64,000 nucleotides of DNA, taken from the NCBI GenBank assembly GCA_977017575.1, contig CDRNVI010000003.1:310001-374000 (forward strand). The letters run 5' to 3'. Positions 59,210 to 64,000 of this stretch are shown here, piece after piece (positions within the stretch are counted from its first letter, which is position 1; every line of letters begins with the position of its first letter). A program made the translations under genes and the position numbers. This DNA comes from Paramoeba atlantica. Its lineage: Eukaryota > Discosea. A model generated the notes under the pieces. It searched no databases. It was not told the origin of the DNA and saw nothing but the letters and a program-made list of their open reading frames with translations.

Positions 59210-59998
59210 TTAACTTGAATCCCTGTATAATGTACATTGAAATTCGTCAACGACCTTGGTGGCTTTATCGATTTCACCATAGAGCTCGGTATTCTCCTCT
59301 AGGCGCAAGGCGCGGAATTGTGCAGGAATATTTTCAAGCACTACTAAACCGGAGAAACAATTTTTATTGCAATGCAGTTCTATAAATGATGCGGGAAAAT
59401 CCTGCAAAGAAATTGATCCAGTGAATTTGTTATTCGACAAAGAAACATATCTTATCTTCTACGGTAATTCGGACAGATTAACACCACCAGAAAGCTGGTT
59501 ACTGCAGAGACATAAATATAATAAGCTTAATGGCAAATGTGACAAGTCGACACTACCTTCGAAACGATTATAACCTAGATTGAGCGTCTCTAATGTATGC
59601 GGCAAATGGTTTAAGAGCAACTCACCCGAAAAAGAGTTGCATGTTAACCAAAGGTACGTGAGCTGCGGCGGCAATAAATCAAGTTGTATAGTCCCGGTAA
59701 ATATATTACTATCGAGATTACAAGTGAGTAAGGATCGCGGCAAACTGTCCCACTGTAGAAATCCCACGAGGTTCATGTGTCTCCAACTAATTTCGACAAC
59801 TTCCCCATCCTGACATTTCACACCTTCCCAATCGCACGCAGATGTGGACTTGTTTCTCCCAGACCAACTCTTCTTTGTACTGCGCCACGTCTGGTGCTTT
59901 ACGGTTATGTTTTCGATGAAACGTTCTAGCATATCAACCTGAGGCAGTAGCATTGCATTCGCTTTTCCGCGACGCGTCTCATACATGTATTTATCCAT
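59210..59998 (-). pseudogene. short LRR gene interrupted by one TAG
   Basis: The frame from the ATG at 59998 to a stop at 59210 is 263 codons with one internal TAG (59459-59461). Translation is continuous in one frame on both sides: LSELP, stop, KIRYVSLSNNKFTGSI. The N-terminal module (LLPQVDMLERFIENITVKHQ, CDWEGVKC) and LRRs of the family are intact. If the TAG terminates, a 179-residue protein with fewer repeats results. The lesion is single and in an otherwise undamaged gene, so it is a young pseudogene, an allele, a sequencing error, or a read-through site. TAG ends XRN1 and the FYVE-like gene, so general reassignment is unlikely. Confidence 0.75.
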
Positions 59999-60193
59999 AC
60001 CACCAGTCTTGTAAAAGACAAGAAAAGATCCGTTGGAAATTACACGCACCCAAGTTGAAAAATTAAAATAGATGCATTTCAATGCTTGTACTTGGACTCG
60101 AAAATTAAAAATACAGTATAGTTAGCAAGCCTCCTATCAGAAAAATAGCAACGATCAATCACTTTGACTTAGTCCGCCCAAATATGATAGCAT

Positions 60194-60961
60194 TCAAACG
60201 TCTTTCCGATTCTGTGAAAAATTCGATGAAGGAAAATTTCTAGTTCTTCGCCGCCCCTTCATCCATAAATAAAGTCCTCCAAGAAGCAACCCAAGTGGCA
60301 AAAGAAATGCAGTCAATGACATAAACCAGACAGCCGCCCCGGTAAATATATCTGAAAAGGAAGAACTGTACGCCCAAATCGTCGTAGGCGTCACCCACGC
60401 CAGGAAGTACGCCCCCGCAAAAGGATAAAGCACTAAATAGGACATAAGCCACTCCAACAGAAACCCCATAATAGCCTCTGTAAAGGATTCTGCGCGACGG
60501 GAGAACACACTACTCCACCATGCGCTGTTGTAGCTCGCGTCATGCACTACCTCAAATGTCTTTTTCAGCGACGCCTTGTGCTCGTGATAGAATTCCGGAC
60601 TCCATACCCCGTAGAGAGGTTTCAGACGGGATCGCAGGTCCAGTGCCTTACGCTCGACTCGTGCAAGGCTGTACTCTGCCACACGAAGCTCCTCACGTGC
60701 CGCCGCGCGTCTGTCTTTTTCAGATGCTGAGGGAAACCACCCTATGGAGGATTCAATGGCGGAGAGTCGTGTGCGGGATCTCTGTACCGCATCGACGCTG
60801 GGAAACACCTCTTTGTCTTGGAGTCTCTCCAGGGCGTTCTCGAGTTCCATAATTTTGTAGTCGCGTGTGGATAGCGCGGTAGATCGGCAATGCACAGTGT
60901 TTGAAACGGAGGTAAGCGAGAGGAGTGCGAGGTACATCGGGGTCAAAGTGGAAAGTAACAT
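60194..60961 (-). CDS. membrane protein with coiled coil, unknown function
   Basis: The 255-residue protein starts at an ATG. Residues 1-25 look like a cleavable signal peptide (ending near TVHC). A charged helical region with coiled-coil character follows (about 35-115: MELENALERLQDKE, then REELRVAEYSLARVERKALD). Two or three hydrophobic segments occupy about 165-235 (FLLEWLMSYLVLYPFAGAYF, AVWFMSLTAFLLPLGLLLGG), and the tail is basic (MKGRRRTRN). The layout suggests an ER or Golgi membrane protein with a lumenal coiled coil. I recognise no family. Confidence 0.68.
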   Translation of the reverse strand: MLLSTLTPMYLALLSLTSVSNTVHCRSTALSTRDYKIMELENALERLQDKEVFPSVDAVQRSRTRLSAIESSIGWFPSASEKDRRAAAREELRVAEYSLARVERKALDLRSRLKPLYGVWSPEFYHEHKASLKKTFEVVHDASYNSAWWSSVFSRRAESFTEAIMGFLLEWLMSYLVLYPFAGAYFLAWVTPTTIWAYSSSFSDIFTGAAVWFMSLTAFLLPLGLLLGGLYLWMKGRRRTRNFPSSNFSQNRKDV

Positions 60962-61123
60962 GGGTACGTAAGTAAAAGAAAAATAGTCGAGCTTCGAATC
61001 CTAGTATCCGAAAAAAGACATTCACATGTTTTCATACTTATTTTTTCGCTTTCTTCGCAGCAAAAATTTATCTTTAAAAGAATTTAGAATTAGCTTATTT
61101 ATTCCGCACTACACGCAGGCTAT

Positions 61124-63937
61124 TTACCTAACTCTTAAGTACTGCACTGGTGCGCCGTCCGTACGGGTCAAATTCCCAACTTCGGCGAATGTCTTTTTCC
61201 GGTATTCTCCCACACTCCACTGCTGGAGCGTGTTGTCATAGAACGGACTGAAAGGGTTCTCTGATCCCCCTCCAACACTCGCGACGTGGACTTCCTCTCC
61301 CACACGGAGAATCTGACGTAATGCGGGACCGATTCTCCTCACGTGACTGGCTCCGGGACGTCGCCCGCGCATCATATTCAACGAAGACTCGTCTCCGCCC
61401 AGTTTTCTTGGGTAGCGGTTCCCGAAACACCGAAAGGGGGTAAGGGCGAGGGTAAGGTGAGGGAGTTGCACGTAGCCCCAGTCCTCCGTCCAGCCCCCGA
61501 CGGGAGCGTAGATGGCCTGTTCCCAGGCCCGTTCTAACGCCACACTCCCGGCGTGGTCCACACTCCAGTAGTATCCTAAAATAGGATCCACCGGTGCGTG
61601 GTCCCGTCGTTTTCGTCCCTCAAACGCAATCTGTGTCACAATGGAGAGATACTCCCACAGCACAGCAGGGTACCGACACCCGGGAACCACCGCTCCCTCC
61701 CACCGTGTGTACATTTCCTGAAGAAACGGATGACGAAGCCGTAACCCGGGCTGAGTCTGTAACCAGGGGCGAAACAACGTAGTCCACAAATTTGACTGGT
61801 TGTCCAGCTGAATCTCCGCTGCTCGAGAAACACTGTCGCAGCCCCTTCCAGCAAGCATCTCCGCCATACGCGTCGCACGGAAATAGGGAAAATAGTCATA
61901 CCCCAGTGCGTAACGGTACGCCAGAGGATACATTTTATTATTCCCCGCCGTGATAAAATCAACCTCTTTCCCCCCACCCCCTGCCGCCTCCGCCGGCACA
62001 ACCTTCCACGGCAGCTCCCTCATCGGAATCTCCCCCACCGGGTCAAACGACCCATTCCCCGGCATCGGGTACCGCCCCGTGTGCCCGGGTCGCCGAATCC
62101 GGTGCCTCCCCGTCATCCCCCACCCATACCCCCCGGCGTGATCCCCCAGGACCACACTCAACGCGGGGGCCGCGATCCGTTCCAGGCAGGCCTCCCGAAA
62201 CCCCCGGACCGTCGCCACCTCCCCGGTGACCATCAGCAGGAACCCCTCCAGGGTCCTTGCCGCACTGCCCCCTTGCAGGGCCGCATTCCACATGGCCAGC
62301 AACACACCCGAGTTAGCCCCAGCCACCCCGGGAAGGTGATGAACCAGTGGCCCGTAGTGGGTGTCCCGAAGCTGGAGAGCCACGGGTCGTTGCTTCCCGC
62401 GGACCACAACCCGTTCGTGTCGGGTGCGGTAGGGGAGGGAGGTTCCGTTGTGGAGGTAGTGGGACTGGGGGCGACTCGGGTCGGGGGTGATGACGTAGAG
62501 GTCGCAGAGGTCGGTCATGGCCAGGGTGATGCCCCAGGCGAGGGTGGTGGAGGCCCCGACGGTGATCCCGGGGAGTCCCGGGGGGGAGGCCCCGAGGAAG
62601 GTTTGGTTGGTGTCGGTGATGTGGAGGGCGAGGTAGTACCAGCTCCCGGGGAAGTACATCTCGAGGTGGGGGTCGCTGCCGAGGGTGGGGGTGGGGGCGG
62701 TGGGGGAGCGGGTGACCCAGGCGTTGGAGCCGCCGTGGGGGGTGAAGGCGCCGGACCACCAGGATGCGCGGGGGGGAGGGAGAGGGGAAGGGTTGGGGGA
62801 GGCAGGGGCGTCCGGCTTTAAGGTATTGTGGGAAGAAGGATCGGTGCCGAGTTGAAACCAGCTCAAGGTCATGTCTTCAATATAAGAACGGAAGGGTACG
62901 AAATCAAAGAATTCCCAGCTTGAGTCGGATGGTTTTGGAGCAGGGTGTTTGTCCTCAGAATCATGAGATGTGCTGTGTGGGGATAAATTCAATCCGTCAG
63001 GTGCCGCAGACGCATCAAGCGGAGGCACAGGAGATATTGAAGGAATTTCTTCCGTGTGTGGCGTTTCGATTTGAAACGGCACTGTGCGTTGACGCCATTC
63101 GCCCAACATTTCGTCGTAAACAGCTTTTTCGCGTTGAAAGCTATGATCCTCCTCCATAGCTCTAGTGTGTCGACTTTTAGAAACGTGTGGAGTGCAGTAG
63201 GGACCCGCTAAATCCTCTTCGGTAACTGTTGTGGTAAACGGCTTGCCCTCAAAATCACGAAGATAACGGTGAAACGGGTAAAGTTGCTCAACTTTGTCGT
63301 AATCGGTTCCACGAGAGCTATTTGAAAATAAGGTAGACCAGCGATCGATTTCATTCTGACAGTTGCTAGATAGTTCTGACTGAATTTGTACCAAAGACAG
63401 ACACACATCATGCGCCGTCCACGGTTCCACCTTAGCCACGTTTTTAAAAGGTCCATAGTATAGTAACATATCGGGGGGAGGCTTCGGATGCCGGCTTCGG
63501 TATAGATTTACCCCCGCTGCGTAGGATTCGATACAAGACCGATGCTGTGGAGAAATCCCTTCACACATTGCCCGGGCGACAGCGTCAAAATTCAGCGTAC
63601 GGACCCGAATATCATTTTCCAAGCCGGCATTACCTAATATTTCGCTCAGGCGTCCTTGCGAAGCGGCGCGACTTAGAACGAGTTGAGAGAAACGCTCCTG
63701 GGCATGGATAAATCCTTGTCCAAAAAAGGCGTCACGATGTGATTTTGCTTGCAGCTTCGGTGTACCATCCTCTCCCCACTCAATTCGGATCGTCCCATCC
63801 AATCCCTCAACGTTCCCATGACTTCTCTGATAATTTGCGGAACTTTGAGAAACGTATATGAGAACGAAAGTCAGAATACCGCCTGATACGAGAGCTACAA
63901 TAAGTAGTACGAATATGGGAATGTACAGACCTCTCAT
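61124..63937 (-). CDS. penicillin-amidase family N-terminal nucleophile hydrolase, membrane anchored
   Basis: The 937-residue protein starts at an ATG, with one N-terminal transmembrane anchor (IFVLLIVALVSGGILTFVLI). The alpha-subunit-like part includes FGQGFIHAQERFSQLVLSRA and QGRLSEILG. The expected autocatalytic site is at GGSNAWVTRS, where the Ser would become the new N-terminal nucleophile, followed by SDPHLEMYFPGSWYYLALH. Later motifs (LGASPPGLPGITVGAS, AWGITLAMTDLCDLYV, ITAGNNKM) fit the family. Such enzymes cleave amide bonds of N-acyl compounds and occur in several protists. A Pro/Ser-rich insert separates the halves. The upstream leader is pyrimidine-rich and ends in CAG at 63945-63947, a possible trans-splice acceptor. 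The middle is a GC-rich island. Confidence 0.9.
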   Translation of the reverse strand: MRGLYIPIFVLLIVALVSGGILTFVLIYVSQSSANYQRSHGNVEGLDGTIRIEWGEDGTPKLQAKSHRDAFFGQGFIHAQERFSQLVLSRAASQGRLSEILGNAGLENDIRVRTLNFDAVARAMCEGISPQHRSCIESYAAGVNLYRSRHPKPPPDMLLYYGPFKNVAKVEPWTAHDVCLSLVQIQSELSSNCQNEIDRWSTLFSNSSRGTDYDKVEQLYPFHRYLRDFEGKPFTTTVTEEDLAGPYCTPHVSKSRHTRAMEEDHSFQREKAVYDEMLGEWRQRTVPFQIETPHTEEIPSISPVPPLDASAAPDGLNLSPHSTSHDSEDKHPAPKPSDSSWEFFDFVPFRSYIEDMTLSWFQLGTDPSSHNTLKPDAPASPNPSPLPPPRASWWSGAFTPHGGSNAWVTRSPTAPTPTLGSDPHLEMYFPGSWYYLALHITDTNQTFLGASPPGLPGITVGASTTLAWGITLAMTDLCDLYVITPDPSRPQSHYLHNGTSLPYRTRHERVVVRGKQRPVALQLRDTHYGPLVHHLPGVAGANSGVLLAMWNAALQGGSAARTLEGFLLMVTGEVATVRGFREACLERIAAPALSVVLGDHAGGYGWGMTGRHRIRRPGHTGRYPMPGNGSFDPVGEIPMRELPWKVVPAEAAGGGGKEVDFITAGNNKMYPLAYRYALGYDYFPYFRATRMAEMLAGRGCDSVSRAAEIQLDNQSNLWTTLFRPWLQTQPGLRLRHPFLQEMYTRWEGAVVPGCRYPAVLWEYLSIVTQIAFEGRKRRDHAPVDPILGYYWSVDHAGSVALERAWEQAIYAPVGGWTEDWGYVQLPHLTLALTPFRCFGNRYPRKLGGDESSLNMMRGRRPGASHVRRIGPALRQILRVGEEVHVASVGGGSENPFSPFYDNTLQQWSVGEYRKKTFAEVGNLTRTDGAPVQYLRVR

Positions 63938-63944
63938 TTTTCTT

Positions 63945-64000
63945 CTGAAAGGGAGTTCAATGTCATAAAACAGCGTGAAACGGTACGCAAGGAGAGGAAG
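63945..64000 (-). promoter_or_regulatory. possible trans-splice acceptor of the amidase gene
   Basis: On the minus strand a pyrimidine-rich stretch (CTTCCTCTCCTTGCG, 64000-63986) and CTCCCTTTCAG end seven bases before AATG of the amidase. Pyrimidine tract plus AG just upstream of the start is the kinetoplastid pattern. This is an inference from sequence only. Confidence 0.35.

Noticed and set aside
60980-61010. tRNA T-arm-like CTTCGAATCCTAG
   Set aside because: No matching acceptor stem, D-arm or anticodon arm could be placed around it on either strand.
1-64000. Reassigned stop codons as an explanation for interrupted frames
   Set aside because: The interrupting codons differ (TAA in the transposase, TGA in the LINE, TAG in an LRR gene), and TAA, TGA and TAG each end clear core genes such as tubulin, the carrier and XRN1.
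1-64000. Spliced-leader RNA, 5S or snRNA genes
   Set aside because: I looked for kinetoplastid-like spliced-leader exon words and common RNA gene motifs by eye and found none that could be supported.

Overview
The window looks like nuclear DNA of a unicellular eukaryote with a kinetoplastid-type gene layout. Every well-supported host gene, from a partial gene at base 1 to the amidase ending at 63937, lies on the minus strand. The genes are intronless, closely spaced, and often preceded by pyrimidine-rich leaders ending in AG. Such one-directional clusters are typical of polycistronic transcription with trans-splicing. The alpha-tubulin (12072-13424) carries signatures I associate with kinetoplastids ([18 protein letters not shown], a tail with SADMEG), but has Thr where the acetylated Lys40 normally sits. 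This suggests an early or aflagellate kinetoplastid such as a Perkinsela-like prokinetoplastid. That placement is inference. All three standard stop codons end clear core genes, so the standard code applies.

Layout: 1-3.9 kb holds a possible H+-pyrophosphatase start, a FYVE-like zinc-finger coiled-coil protein and a mitochondrial carrier. At 4.0-5.4 kb is a decayed Tc1/mariner transposon with clear inverted repeats and TA flanks. At 5.5-24.5 kb come an LRR protein with a CaaX end, XRN1, alpha-tubulin, methionyl-tRNA formyltransferase, a J-domain/SANT membrane protein, PEX1 split by a frame change, a long-chain acyl-CoA synthetase with an acylation signal, and a second LRR protein. At 24.5-32 kb is a mobile-element zone: an inverted-repeat element with iterated TGACAGATAACTAG motifs and its own plus-strand ORF, a 22-bp minisatellite enclosed by 39-bp perfect inverted repeats, and a broken DIRS-like tyrosine-recombinase retroelement. 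At 32.2-49.7 kb are a YAE1-like protein, a 5'-shortened VPS33, a TRF4-type poly(A) polymerase, listerin, a CFAP410 homologue, a DEDDh exonuclease-like protein, a possible TBP-fold protein, a small unknown and a kinesin. At 50.6-52.5 kb lie a truncated LINE with a restriction-like endonuclease end and several short inverted-repeat elements. At 52.5-64 kb are a lone plus-strand ORF, a TCP11-like protein, small membrane or unknown proteins, a torsin-like AAA+ ATPase, two more LRR genes (one broken by a stop codon) and a penicillin-amidase-family enzyme.

Functionally the genes are housekeeping: RNA decay and quality control (XRN1, TRF4-type polymerase, listerin), peroxisome/glycosome import (PEX1), vesicle fusion (VPS33), lipid activation and mitochondrial translation. 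I see no operon-like pathway grouping.

Two larger patterns stand out. First, at least six genes contain GC-rich islands of about 1 kb in which the plus strand switches from C-rich to G-rich near the centre, always in the same direction. Second, several repeats share an end motif close to ACCGTAnnCCCCnnAGTA, and one of them abuts the shortened 5' end of VPS33.
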